Positions 26,630 through 33,981 of a stretch of 64,000 bases of DNA are shown piece by piece. Both the position numbers and the translations under genes were made by a program. Position 1 is the stretch's first letter. Each line of letters begins with the position of its first letter. This DNA comes from Rhodopirellula halodulae. Its GTDB lineage: Bacteria > Planctomycetota > Planctomycetia > Pirellulales > Pirellulaceae. The notes beneath the pieces were generated by a model, which was given only the letters and a program-made list of their open reading frames with translations, made no database searches and was not told where the DNA came from. Where the stretch lies: positions 62,001 through 126,000 of the forward strand of contig NZ_JAJKFV010000030.1 in assembly GCF_020966775.1 (NCBI RefSeq), read 5' to 3'.

Positions 26630-27613
26630 ATGAACAACGAATCCACCATCATCCTCGCGGGCACTGACAACGACATCCCTTCGCCTCCACCACATGGGCT
26701 GAAGCGATACACAGGGCTTCGTGAGATGGCGCGCGGGGCCACCGCCGTGTTGCAATCGGGCGTGGATTCAGTCATCGGTCGCACGGTCGCCATCAAAAAG
26801 TTGCTGCCCGAAATTCGCACCGATCGGTACGAGCGTCGACGCTTGCTTCGCGAAGCCCGCGTGACGGCTCAGTTGCAGCACCCCAACACCGTTCCGGTCT
26901 ATGAGATTGGCGACGATGATTTGCAAGGTGTTTACTTCACGATGAAGCGAATCTCAGGGGAAAACCTGTTTGAATCGCTGAAACGAATTGCTCGCAAGGA
27001 TGAACAGGCCGTCGCCGCGTTTCCGCTGCAACGTCGGCTCGAAATCGTTGCCGATGCTTGCCAAGCGTTGGCGTACGCGCATGCTCGCGGAGTGATTCAT
27101 CGTGACGTGAAGCCCGAAAACATCTGGGTGGGGAACTTCGGCGAAGTCATCTTGTTGGACTGGGGCGTGGCGAAGGTTTGGGGACACGCCGATGACGCGC
27201 AAGCCCTGCACCGCCAGCAAATGCAGCCTGAACACGAAACCAAAACCGAAAGCCAACTGCAGACACTGACCGGCGGCGGTCAGCGACCAGGCACGCCGCT
27301 GTACATGTCACCGGAACAGGTCAACGGCAATCGCGGGATTGATGAACGCACGGATATCTTCAGCGCTGGCGTCGTGCTCTACGAAGCCTTGGCAATCCGT
27401 GAACCGTTTCGAGGTCGCACGATCGACGAAACGTTCGACAACATCAAGCACGCCGACGTTCCGCCACCCAGTGAGAAGTCGCCTCAATACGAAATCCCCA
27501 AAGAAGTCGATCGCGTGGTGATGAAAGCAATCGCGAAGAAGCCAGCCGATCGGTATCAATCCATGCGAGAGTTGATTGCCGAAATTCGTTCGGTCTCCGT
27601 CACGGTCGCGTGA
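26630..27613 (+). CDS. serine/threonine protein kinase
   Basis: 327 aa from ATG 26630; the frame opens at 26564, but the kinase homology begins later. It is a Hanks-type kinase with the VAIKK lysine, the catalytic loop HRDVKPEN (Asp159), a DWG motif instead of DFG (Asp177), and GTPLYMSPEQ in the activation segment. The Gly-rich loop is degenerate (MARGATAVLQSG). There is no transmembrane segment, PASTA or repeat domain, so this is a minimal soluble kinase. Its stop overlaps the GTG start of a stand-alone GyrB-type TOPRIM gene (GTGA at 27610-27613), so the TOPRIM protein is a candidate partner or substrate. Confidence 0.92.
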   Translation: MNNESTIILAGTDNDIPSPPPHGLKRYTGLREMARGATAVLQSGVDSVIGRTVAIKKLLPEIRTDRYERRRLLREARVTAQLQHPNTVPVYEIGDDDLQGVYFTMKRISGENLFESLKRIARKDEQAVAAFPLQRRLEIVADACQALAYAHARGVIHRDVKPENIWVGNFGEVILLDWGVAKVWGHADDAQALHRQQMQPEHETKTESQLQTLTGGGQRPGTPLYMSPEQVNGNRGIDERTDIFSAGVVLYEALAIREPFRGRTIDETFDNIKHADVPPPSEKSPQYEIPKEVDRVVMKAIAKKPADRYQSMRELIAEIRSVSVTVA

Positions 27614-28332
27614 GTCAGCGGTACTTTGCACCGTATGGTCGGGCCCCGGTGCACTATCCGCTGGAATCGACACAGCGAACCGGGGTGGCACTGGCGGATA
27701 CGGAACTGATCATCGTCGAAGGCGATAGCGCGGCCAAGTCGGTCAACCAAGTCCGAGATGCAACTCGTCAGTCGGTGTTGGCGCTCCAAGGTAAACCGAT
27801 GAACGTCGGGAAAGCTTGCCATTCGGTGCTGCTCAAAAACGACATCCTTCGGCGTTTTGCTTGCACGTTGCTCGGGCGAAAAATTACGCCGATCGAAGAT
27901 TGGAGCGTTCCGCTAGCTCAGGCCGAATCTTGTCGGTACGGGCGAGTGGCGATCTTGATGGACCCCGATGCGGATGGGATTCACTGCGGCGTGTTGGCGT
28001 TGGGGATTCTGCTGCGATTCACGCCGGAGCTGCTTCGCCAGGGTCGTGTGAGTGTGGTTCGGCCGCCAATGATTCTGTTTCGTGTTGAAACGGCATCGGA
28101 AGAAAACCCGGTGCGAACGTTTGTCGCTTCGAATCCCGAACATGCAAAACGCGTCGAGCAAAAACTCCGCGAAGCCGGTGTCCAGCGATTCGAACGTTTT
28201 CGACATCGCGGACTTGGTAGCATCCCTTCAGAGATCCTGAGGCATCACTGCGTGCAGCCCAACACCCGTGCGGCGGATGTGATGAGTTTTGAAGAGGCTC
28301 AAACCGCTGTCGCGATGTTCGGTGGTCGCTGA
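27610..28332 (+). CDS. stand-alone GyrB/ParE-type TOPRIM protein lacking the ATPase domain
   Basis: 240 aa, GTG start overlapping the kinase stop. The whole protein matches the C-terminal part of type IIA topoisomerase B subunits. TOPRIM metal residues are intact: VEGDSAAKS (Glu37) and DPDADG (Asp118, Asp120, Asp122). LQGKPMNVGKA matches GyrB GKxLNVxKA, and the tail FRHRGLGSIPSEIL, followed by an LRxxC..NTR-like end, matches the GyrB YKGLGEM region. The GHKL ATPase and transducer domains are absent, and the preceding gene is a kinase instead. Intact metal ligands argue against decay. It could cap or regulate a topoisomerase complex or act as a nuclease-like TOPRIM. Confidence 0.85.
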   Translation: MSQRYFAPYGRAPVHYPLESTQRTGVALADTELIIVEGDSAAKSVNQVRDATRQSVLALQGKPMNVGKACHSVLLKNDILRRFACTLLGRKITPIEDWSVPLAQAESCRYGRVAILMDPDADGIHCGVLALGILLRFTPELLRQGRVSVVRPPMILFRVETASEENPVRTFVASNPEHAKRVEQKLREAGVQRFERFRHRGLGSIPSEILRHHCVQPNTRAADVMSFEEAQTAVAMFGGR

Positions 28333-28391
28333 TCGCTTCGTGCTTGCATCCGAACACGAATGGAGAACGTTGAGGTTCGGTGAATCGGAAC

Positions 28392-29381
28392 TCAGGGTGT
28401 AGCGGGCTGCGTCGTTGAGGTAGCGATCCCGAATGCTTCCTCTCGCATTGCTTTCAACCTCTGTCCCGCCAAGTCCAATGTGCTCTTGGGCAATCGATCG
28501 TTGTGGAACATCCCCGGCAGTTCCAACCATTGTTTGTGCCGCGTTGGAATGGACTCGTGCAAAGCATGTCCATTGCTGCGAGGAACGATCCGGTCGGGAG
28601 TGCCGTGGATCTGGACCAACGCGCCATTGAAATCGCTCAGCGCCTCAACGCTGTCATAGTGGTTCCGCATCAGCAGGCGAACGGGAAGAAAGAAGAAGCG
28701 TTGAGCTCCGACGTTGACGGCACTGTCAAACGTGCGATCCAAACACAAAGCCTGGACCGAGTCGCCTCGTTCTTGCAGCACGCGCACCAACCCAGATGCG
28801 ACGCCGCCACCGAGCGAACGGCCATAGATGATGATCTCGTGGACTGGTTTTCCAGTGAGTTCCGAAAGAGCATCGATCGCTGATACCGCGTCCTCGATCG
28901 TGCTTTCCTCGCTCGGGGTGAATCCGTCGTCTTGAAAGCCTCGATATTCGGCGGTCAGCACCGTGCCACCCCAACTGTCGGACAAGCGCCGAGTCCATCC
29001 GTCCATTTCATCCGCATGGATTCCATTGCCATGCAGGAACAGGATCACTTCGTCGGATTCACGCAGCAGCAATCGTCCATCGAGTTGGGATCCATCGACG
29101 GCGGGGTAACCGAATGTCTGTACCTTTCCGGGACTGGGCGCATCTGGCTCAAAACGATTCGGGTCCATCAAAATGCTGGTTTTCATGTAGGCACCCGGAA
29201 ACAAGAGCCGCGTTTCCATCAGGACCAAACCGATGCAGACGCCGACGTATATCATGGCCAGCAATCCACCAGTCCGCAGCACGCGACGTCGCACGCTGGG
29301 CTTGGCCCTGCGAGCAGCGGTTTGCGATGCGGCTTCCGGTTCTACGGTTGATGAGGATTCTTCCGAGGATTGATCGGGCAT
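28392..29381 (-). CDS. membrane-anchored alpha/beta hydrolase
   Basis: 329 aa from ATG 29381; a longer frame opens at 29435. The N-terminus is polar, followed by one membrane segment (TGGLLAMIYVGVCIGLVLME, residues ~37-56), then an alpha/beta hydrolase domain facing the periplasm or paryphoplasm. The nucleophile elbow is IIYGRSLGGG, the acid is probably in HGTPDRIVP, and the His in MFHNDRL. This resembles BEM46/ABHD13-type serine hydrolases. Substrate unknown. It converges with the TOPRIM gene, with 59 bp between. Confidence 0.87.
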   Translation of the reverse strand: MPDQSSEESSSTVEPEAASQTAARRAKPSVRRRVLRTGGLLAMIYVGVCIGLVLMETRLLFPGAYMKTSILMDPNRFEPDAPSPGKVQTFGYPAVDGSQLDGRLLLRESDEVILFLHGNGIHADEMDGWTRRLSDSWGGTVLTAEYRGFQDDGFTPSEESTIEDAVSAIDALSELTGKPVHEIIIYGRSLGGGVASGLVRVLQERGDSVQALCLDRTFDSAVNVGAQRFFFLPVRLLMRNHYDSVEALSDFNGALVQIHGTPDRIVPRSNGHALHESIPTRHKQWLELPGMFHNDRLPKSTLDLAGQRLKAMREEAFGIATSTTQPATP

Positions 29382-29636
29382 GGATTGTTCGGTCGTCAGA
29401 ATTGAAACGAAAAGCCATCGGCGGTTGGCTCTCATGCTAACGTTTCAAAGTCTTCGCGGGATCCCAGCTCGTCGCGGGATGCCTGCATGAAATGGCTCGT
29501 CAATCGCGACGTTGTCCCTGCGGTGTCGTTCGCTTGAGCCCCCGAAGCTAGAACTGAATTCGGGCGGCTTACTTTCGCGTCACAAATCACCACGCTTCTT
29601 CATCGACCCTTACCCTTTCGCGTCCTTGATACGCAC

Positions 29637-30113
29637 ATGTTTGTTCGCCGCGTTCATTCATCGATCGAAGCCAACGCTTCCGCCATTTCGCGGATTCGCT
29701 GCGGTCGGATCGTGACTCGCGAGGGCCAACTGGAACGGATCGAGCAGCATTGGTTTGCCAACCATGTTTCGGTCGCTCAGGTCTGGTGGCAGAACCAACG
29801 CAACTCACTCGACGGCGACGTTTGTCAGTTGGACTTTCATGTGCCATGGGGCATGAAAGCCTTTGTGACGCTCGACTACATTCGCACGGGGAATCAAGCT
29901 CGCTACGCGACGTTCATCGGTGCCTGCAATGTGCTCAACGAGGTCGCTCGATTGAAGAACGCCTATGCGATCGTCGCCCACGTCACCAACTCGAACATCA
30001 GCGATCGATTTCTGAAACGCGCGGGCTGGGAAAGACACCTGGAAGATTGGCCCGGACGGCATTTCATTCGCCGGATGCAACCGAGCGTGCGGATTGCCGA
30101 CGCCTTCGGGTGA
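29637..30113 (+). CDS. hypothetical protein with GNAT-like C-terminal motif
   Basis: 158 aa, ATG start. The central part is beta-rich (DGDVCQLDFHVPWGMKAFVT) and the C-terminal region VAHVTNSNISDRFLKRAGWE resembles the acetyl-CoA-binding end of GNAT folds, where a similar N-x-x-x-x-x-F-x-x-x-G-W/F pattern occurs. The usual RxxGxG/A pyrophosphate loop is not evident, so acetyltransferase activity is doubtful. Probably a conserved planctomycete protein; function unknown. It is isolated, with 255 bp upstream showing no gene. Confidence 0.6.
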   Translation: MFVRRVHSSIEANASAISRIRCGRIVTREGQLERIEQHWFANHVSVAQVWWQNQRNSLDGDVCQLDFHVPWGMKAFVTLDYIRTGNQARYATFIGACNVLNEVARLKNAYAIVAHVTNSNISDRFLKRAGWERHLEDWPGRHFIRRMQPSVRIADAFG

Positions 30114-30183
30114 GGGTGGAGTCTTCAGATCCGGTCGTCAGTGGGTGACCGTAAGGCACGGGTTGGTGTTGGCTAGAGACGCA

Positions 30184-30219
30184 GTTGCCGGAGCTCCGCT
30201 TCGCTTCGGTCCGGCCTAC
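30184..30219. repeat. 36-bp dispersed hairpin repeat, copy 2 (inverted)
   Basis: Exact reverse complement of the element at 23593-23628, all 36 bases. It lies between convergent genes (GNAT-like protein and the small lipoprotein), as does copy 1. The perfect identity at 6.6 kb distance outside genes points to recent copying or strong constraint. Confidence 0.8.
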
Positions 30220-30240
30220 ACTGCACCGCGCATGACAAAA

Positions 30241-30265
30241 CCGGAGCACGTTGCACGTGTTCCGG
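30241..30265. terminator. bidirectional terminator-like hairpin
   Basis: Arms CCGGAGCACGT (30241-30251) and ACGTGTTCCGG (30255-30265) form an 11-bp stem with one G-T mismatch around a 3-nt loop. It sits between convergent genes ending at 30113 and 30294. Its CCGGA end resembles that of the adjacent 36-bp repeat. Confidence 0.55.
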
Positions 30266-30293
30266 TGAGTCGTTCAAACGATTTTGATTGCGA

Positions 30294-30578
30294 TCAAAGA
30301 ACGCCGCCGTGAGTCCGGATAGGCGTCATGTGCGAGGGCGAATCCAGGAACCAGAAACGTTCCCACTCATCCACCAACGAACGCAAATCTTCCGAGGTGT
30401 ACAGCAACTGCTGGACGCGGCGTTCGGGACGGCTGGAGTAGATCGGCACAAAGCAACCGACGGAGGTGGCCAAGCCTGCCATCAAAACACATCCCAGAAC
30501 CAAACGGCTCATCAAAGAACGTTGGATGCCAGGGCGGGATGCTGCAGTGGTGTTCGAGTCGGCTTGCGAACGTTTCAT
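30294..30578 (-). CDS. small putative lipoprotein
   Basis: 94 aa from ATG 30578; an upstream frame at 30620 would overlap the HU gene. A polar N-terminus is followed by a hydrophobic segment ending in a lipobox-like LATSVGC near residue 46, then a short soluble part (PERRVQQLLYTSEDLRSLVD). The signal is longer than typical for a lipoprotein. It starts 32 bp downstream of the HU-like gene on the same strand and may share its transcript. Function unknown; no domain recognised. Confidence 0.6.
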   Translation of the reverse strand: MKRSQADSNTTAASRPGIQRSLMSRLVLGCVLMAGLATSVGCFVPIYSSRPERRVQQLLYTSEDLRSLVDEWERFWFLDSPSHMTPIRTHGGVL

Positions 30579-30610
30579 CGTCAGTTCCTCCGTGAACTGG
30601 GCGGTTGGGA

Positions 30611-31030
30611 CTACTGCCAACTGCCCGATGGGCTGTTGGGGGGGCTGTTTGGCGGTTGGTTCGAGTCGTCGGATTCGCTCGTGGACTCAACGGATCCCGT
30701 CGGAGGCACGTGATCCAATGGCATGACCCAGGTGTCCGGCAGGTTGTCGCTGGACAACTCCCGAACACGTTGCTCCATCACCTTGCCGGGTTTGAACGTG
30801 ACGACGTATTTCTCAGGCACGTCGACTTGTTGGCCCGTCTTTGGATTGCGTGCTTTGCGTGCGGCTCGCGGTTTGACTTCGAAAACGCCGAAGTTCCTCA
30901 GTTCAATGCGGCCTTCCCGCACCAAGGTATCGACGATCGAGTCAAAGGTTCGCTGCACGACCTCTTTGGTTTCCTGCTGAGTCAGCCCGAGTTCTTCGGA
31001 AATGACGCGCACGATTTCTTTTTTTGTCAC
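30611..31030 (-). CDS. HU/IHF-family DNA-binding protein with acidic Pro/Ser tail
   Basis: 139 aa, GTG start. Residues 1-92 are a complete HU/IHF fold: [37 protein letters not shown] and ARNPKTGQ, including the beta-arm with the minor-groove-intercalating Pro region. After the HU core there is a non-HU tail of about 45 residues rich in Ser, Pro, Asp and Asn ([18 protein letters not shown]), probably disordered. Such tails could modulate DNA binding or protein contacts. It is nucleoid-associated; which HU or IHF role it fills cannot be told. Confidence 0.9.
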   Translation of the reverse strand: MTKKEIVRVISEELGLTQQETKEVVQRTFDSIVDTLVREGRIELRNFGVFEVKPRAARKARNPKTGQQVDVPEKYVVTFKPGKVMEQRVRELSSDNLPDTWVMPLDHVPPTGSVESTSESDDSNQPPNSPPNSPSGSWQ

Positions 31031-31172
31031 CCCGTCTGGCTCCGCAAACCATTGTGATTGATGGACTTACAAAGACAGCTTAGGTTTCAGGTCGGGGCCG
31101 GTCAAGTCGCCGGGGCGAGCTTAGAACGGTCCACGCAATACCGTATCGACCGTCACAACCGTTACACTCCAA

Positions 31173-31712
31173 TCAAACCGACTTTTCTTTCCGGCGAATT
31201 TCGATTTCTTCGAAGCTGTACATTTTTCCCTTCCCGGCCCCGGGGCACGCTTCACAGGTCTCTTTCCAATCCGTGGGACCGGCCAGCGTGCTGTCCCAGA
31301 ACGGCCACGTTCGGCACTGAATGGGCCGAGCGTTGTAGACCAGGCATCGACGCGACTTCGGGTCCAAGAAAATGCAGTCGCCGTCCGGGTATTCCTTCAG
31401 ACTGTAGTCTCGGCCGACCCGCCGGAGGAATTTTTTCTCAAAATCCTCGCGTTCCAGCTTGGTCTCGACCAGCAACGCCTCGATTTCGGATTCATCGACA
31501 AATACATAGCCGGGTTCGCCGCTGCAGCAATCGCCGCATTGGCTGCACTCGAATTGCAGCCCGTCCGCGTACCAAGGCAACTCTTTCGCGGCCTTCTTGC
31601 TCTTTCCGGATTTTTTCGAGCTCGACTTCGCTAGCTTCGTCTCCGATTTCGTCTTTTCAGATCGAGATTTCTTGGGTTTCGACGATTGAGAGCGAGCAGA
31701 GTCTTTGGCCAC
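31173..31712 (-). CDS. YkgJ-family cysteine cluster protein
   Basis: 179 aa from GTG 31712; a TTG at 31802 would add 30 residues including a hydrophobic run, so the start is uncertain. The N-terminal ~45 residues are a Lys/Ser-rich disordered stretch. The core has the UPF0153/YkgJ cysteine pattern: CSQCGDCCSG, CIFLDPKSRRCLVYNARPIQC and a final CEAC, which likely binds Zn or an Fe-S cluster. The biochemical role of the family is unknown. Its upstream region (31803-31966) holds only a short tandem repeat. Confidence 0.85.
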   Translation of the reverse strand: MAKDSARSQSSKPKKSRSEKTKSETKLAKSSSKKSGKSKKAAKELPWYADGLQFECSQCGDCCSGEPGYVFVDESEIEALLVETKLEREDFEKKFLRRVGRDYSLKEYPDGDCIFLDPKSRRCLVYNARPIQCRTWPFWDSTLAGPTDWKETCEACPGAGKGKMYSFEEIEIRRKEKSV

Positions 31713-31835
31713 GGGTCTGGTGAAATCGAGCGAATGAAACAAGGGAAGGAAAACGGATAGGAAGCTTACCGCGTTCAACGCCGCTTCGCCAAGTTTGGCC
31801 AAGTGTTGCTGATCAATTCAATTGCTAAACTCGTG

Positions 31836-31868
31836 GCCAGTTCTCCGCCAGTTCTCCGCCAGTTCACC
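31836..31868. repeat. short tandem repeat, 11-bp unit
   Basis: GCCAGTTCTCC repeats twice perfectly (31836-31846 and 31847-31857), with a diverged third unit starting at 31858. It lies in the non-coding space between the divergent YkgJ-like and ABC transporter genes. The low copy number suggests slippage; regulatory meaning is unknown. Confidence 0.6.
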
Positions 31869-31966
31869 TCCGGTTCGACTCGGCGACATGACATCGCGAT
31901 GCTGATGCCGCGTCCGGTGGAACTGGATCCACGGGGATAACAACTCTTTTCTCTTTTTCGAAGCAT

Positions 31967-33580
31967 TTGATTTGGCGGTTCGCTTTGACTGACGCACTGA
32001 CCTTGGAACATCTCTGCGTTCAGGCGGGCAATCGCACGTTGCTGGACGACGCGAAACTGTCATTCCCGGATGGGAAGATCACCGTGTTGGTGGGTGGCAG
32101 TGGCGCTGGAAAAAGTGTCTTGCTGCGGGTGCTGGCAGGGATTCTGCCACGCCACGGTGCGTCCATCCAATGGAGCGGTGATCTTCACTGGAAAGGCAAT
32201 CCCGTCGACCCGTCGTCGATGCCAAGGACGGGGATCGTCTTTCAGCAGTTTGCCTTGTTTGACGAACTGTCGCCTTCGGCCAACGTGCAATTTGCCATCG
32301 ATCATCGCAACGGTTTGGGCGAGTCGCCTCAACACAGCCCCTCAGAATGGTTGGACTTCCTTGGGGTTCCCGCGACGACGCCGGTGTCCGCGTTGAGCGG
32401 TGGGCAAAAGCAACGATTGGCGATCGCTCGGACACTGGCGTCCTCCCCCGAGGTCATTCTTTACGACGAACCAACGTCGGGTTTGGATGCGGCAACCGGT
32501 CGGCGGGTCGCCGACCTCATTCGTGAGACGCAGTCTCGGTTTGGCCGGACCAGCATCGTTGTGACCCATGACTACGAAACCCTGCTGCCGATCGCGGATG
32601 AAGTCTTGCTGTTCGATTCCGCGGGACAAACGATACGTCGGGTTGAACGTGAAGATTGGGCGGAGGTGCCGGAGCAGATGCAAGCCGTTGCACTCGCGCC
32701 TTCGCAAACTCAATCCAGTCGCGAAACAACCGCGTCCAGTCCGCTTGCGATGTTTCGACGCGGTGCCGAACGGTTCTTTGACTCGACTGGCAAGAGCGTG
32801 ATTGCCGCGGTTCGATTGCCGTGGGATGCTCGCCCCGTGGTCCCCAGTTGGAAATGGGCGGGTCGGTTTCTGGCTCACTATCTGCGATTGGTCGGCGGAC
32901 CTTCCGCTTGGCTTTACCTGATCATCGCCGGACTGATCGCGGGATTCACCACCACCTATTTCACGCTGCGGTTCCTGCCGTTTCGTTTGTATACCCAGCC
33001 GTTGTTGATCGATGAATTGCTGTCCAGCATCGGCTTTGCTCTGTACCGGATTCTGGTTCCCGTCTTGGCAACGGTCCTGATCGCGGCACGATGTGGGGCG
33101 GCGGTCGCGGCTGACGTTGGTGTGAAACAATATGGCGGGCAAGTCGACGCGTTGCGGACGCTTGGTGTACGAGCCCCCGCGTATTTGTTGATTCCGATCT
33201 TGGCCGCATTCTTGATCGCGACGCCAATCTTGGAATGGATCGCTTTCACCGCGTCGCATTGGATCAGCCGTGTGACCTTCGCGTTTTCGCATCCCGAGAT
33301 CGGCGTGCACTTTTGGCAGCAGCATTTCTTTCGTGCGATCACTCCGAAAAACGGTGCCGGAAACTTGAGTTCGCTCGGCCTCACAACCTGGAAAGGCTGG
33401 GATTGGGTGCTCGCAAAGAATTTGCTCTGCGGTTTCGGGACCGCCGCGATTGGTTACCATCAGGGGATCACTCCGAAACACTCGGCAAGCGATGTCAGTC
33501 ACTGCATCACGACGACGGTGCTTTGGACCACGCTTTATGTGTTGGTCGTGCACTTCATCATTGCCTTGCTCGAGTTTTGA
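31967..33580 (+). CDS. fused ABC transporter, MlaF-like ATPase plus MlaE-like permease
   Basis: 537 aa in a single chain. Residues ~8-240 form an ABC ATPase: Walker A GGSGAGKS, signature LSGGQKQR, Walker B VILYDEPTSGLD and the H-loop VVTHD. Residues ~290-537 form an MlaE/YrbE-type permease: RFLPFRLYTQPLLID, AARCGAAVAADVGV and DALRTLGV. In most bacteria these are separate mlaF and mlaE genes, serving phospholipid traffic between the membranes. The linker (~240-290) is Ser/Gln-rich. There is no ATG: TTG 31967 or TTG 31985 is the likely start. No MlaD (MCE) gene is adjacent. Confidence 0.88.
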   Translation: MIWRFALTDALTLEHLCVQAGNRTLLDDAKLSFPDGKITVLVGGSGAGKSVLLRVLAGILPRHGASIQWSGDLHWKGNPVDPSSMPRTGIVFQQFALFDELSPSANVQFAIDHRNGLGESPQHSPSEWLDFLGVPATTPVSALSGGQKQRLAIARTLASSPEVILYDEPTSGLDAATGRRVADLIRETQSRFGRTSIVVTHDYETLLPIADEVLLFDSAGQTIRRVEREDWAEVPEQMQAVALAPSQTQSSRETTASSPLAMFRRGAERFFDSTGKSVIAAVRLPWDARPVVPSWKWAGRFLAHYLRLVGGPSAWLYLIIAGLIAGFTTTYFTLRFLPFRLYTQPLLIDELLSSIGFALYRILVPVLATVLIAARCGAAVAADVGVKQYGGQVDALRTLGVRAPAYLLIPILAAFLIATPILEWIAFTASHWISRVTFAFSHPEIGVHFWQQHFFRAITPKNGAGNLSSLGLTTWKGWDWVLAKNLLCGFGTAAIGYHQGITPKHSASDVSHCITTTVLWTTLYVLVVHFIIALLEF

Positions 33581-33601
33581 ATCATCCCCGCAGGAAACAC
33601 C

Positions 33602-33775
33602 ATGGATAAAAAAGCCAAGAAGCGACTGGACGTCATCAACAAAAAACTTCAAACCCTGCGTCCGCGTTTGGCGGGTTCAAAAGAACAAGCCGATGACCTG
33701 GATGAATTGAAAGAGCTTGAAGACGAAATCAAAGCCCTCGAGGACGAAGCCGCCAAGCTCCGCGCCTCCAAGTAG
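33602..33775 (+). CDS. 57-aa charged coiled-coil protein
   Basis: A small gene with ATG 33602, 22 bp after the ABC transporter stop, with a CAGGAAA ribosome site 7 nt upstream. The protein is Lys/Glu/Asp-rich with leucines in heptad positions (LDELKELEDEIKALEDEAAK) and no membrane segment. Its position and ribosome site suggest real translation as the last gene of the ABC operon. Its TAG stop abuts the first palindrome of the repeat array. Function unknown. Confidence 0.7.
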   Translation: MDKKAKKRLDVINKKLQTLRPRLAGSKEQADDLDELKELEDEIKALEDEAAKLRASK

Positions 33776-33935
33776 GTCAAGTCTTACCTGACGTTCGTAT
33801 AGTCGTTCATACGGCCCTTGTCCGGTGGAACCGGACCTACTGTCTGGCTTGTCCGGTGGAACCGGACCTACGTGTTTGAACTGTCCGGTGGAACCGGACC
33901 TACGGGTGAGCAATGTCCGGTGGAACCGGACCTAC
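33776..33935. repeat. array of short palindromes (four core copies, 31-32 bp spacing)
   Basis: The first element is a 7+3+7 palindrome at 33776-33792 (GTCAAGTCTTACCTGAC, one arm mismatch). Four copies of a 20-bp unit beginning TCCGGTGGAACCGGA follow at 33821-33840, 33852-33871, 33884-33903 and 33916-33935, each ending CCTAC. Gaps of 11-13 bp differ in sequence. It is not CRISPR: the spacers are too short and the repeats are palindromic cores shared with the array at 47.3 kb. It lies between the 57-aa gene and bioA, both on the plus strand; 33936-33981 hold nothing else. Confidence 0.85.
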
Positions 33936-33981
33936 GGACTAGGATTCTTTGGTGAAACGGGATGCACGGCGATAGAAACTC

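Noticed and set aside
31058-31723. 221-codon plus-strand frame opposite the YkgJ-like gene
   Set aside because: Antisense shadow, Ser/Arg-rich without motifs; the minus strand has the conserved Cys pattern.
32342-33652. 436-codon minus-strand frame opposite the ABC transporter
   Set aside because: Low-complexity shadow translation; the plus strand encodes complete ABC and MlaE motifs.
33776-33935. CRISPR-like regular repeats
   Set aside because: Repeats are 20-bp palindromic cores with only 11-13 bp between them, no cas genes are nearby, and the same core occurs in a different layout at 47.3 kb.
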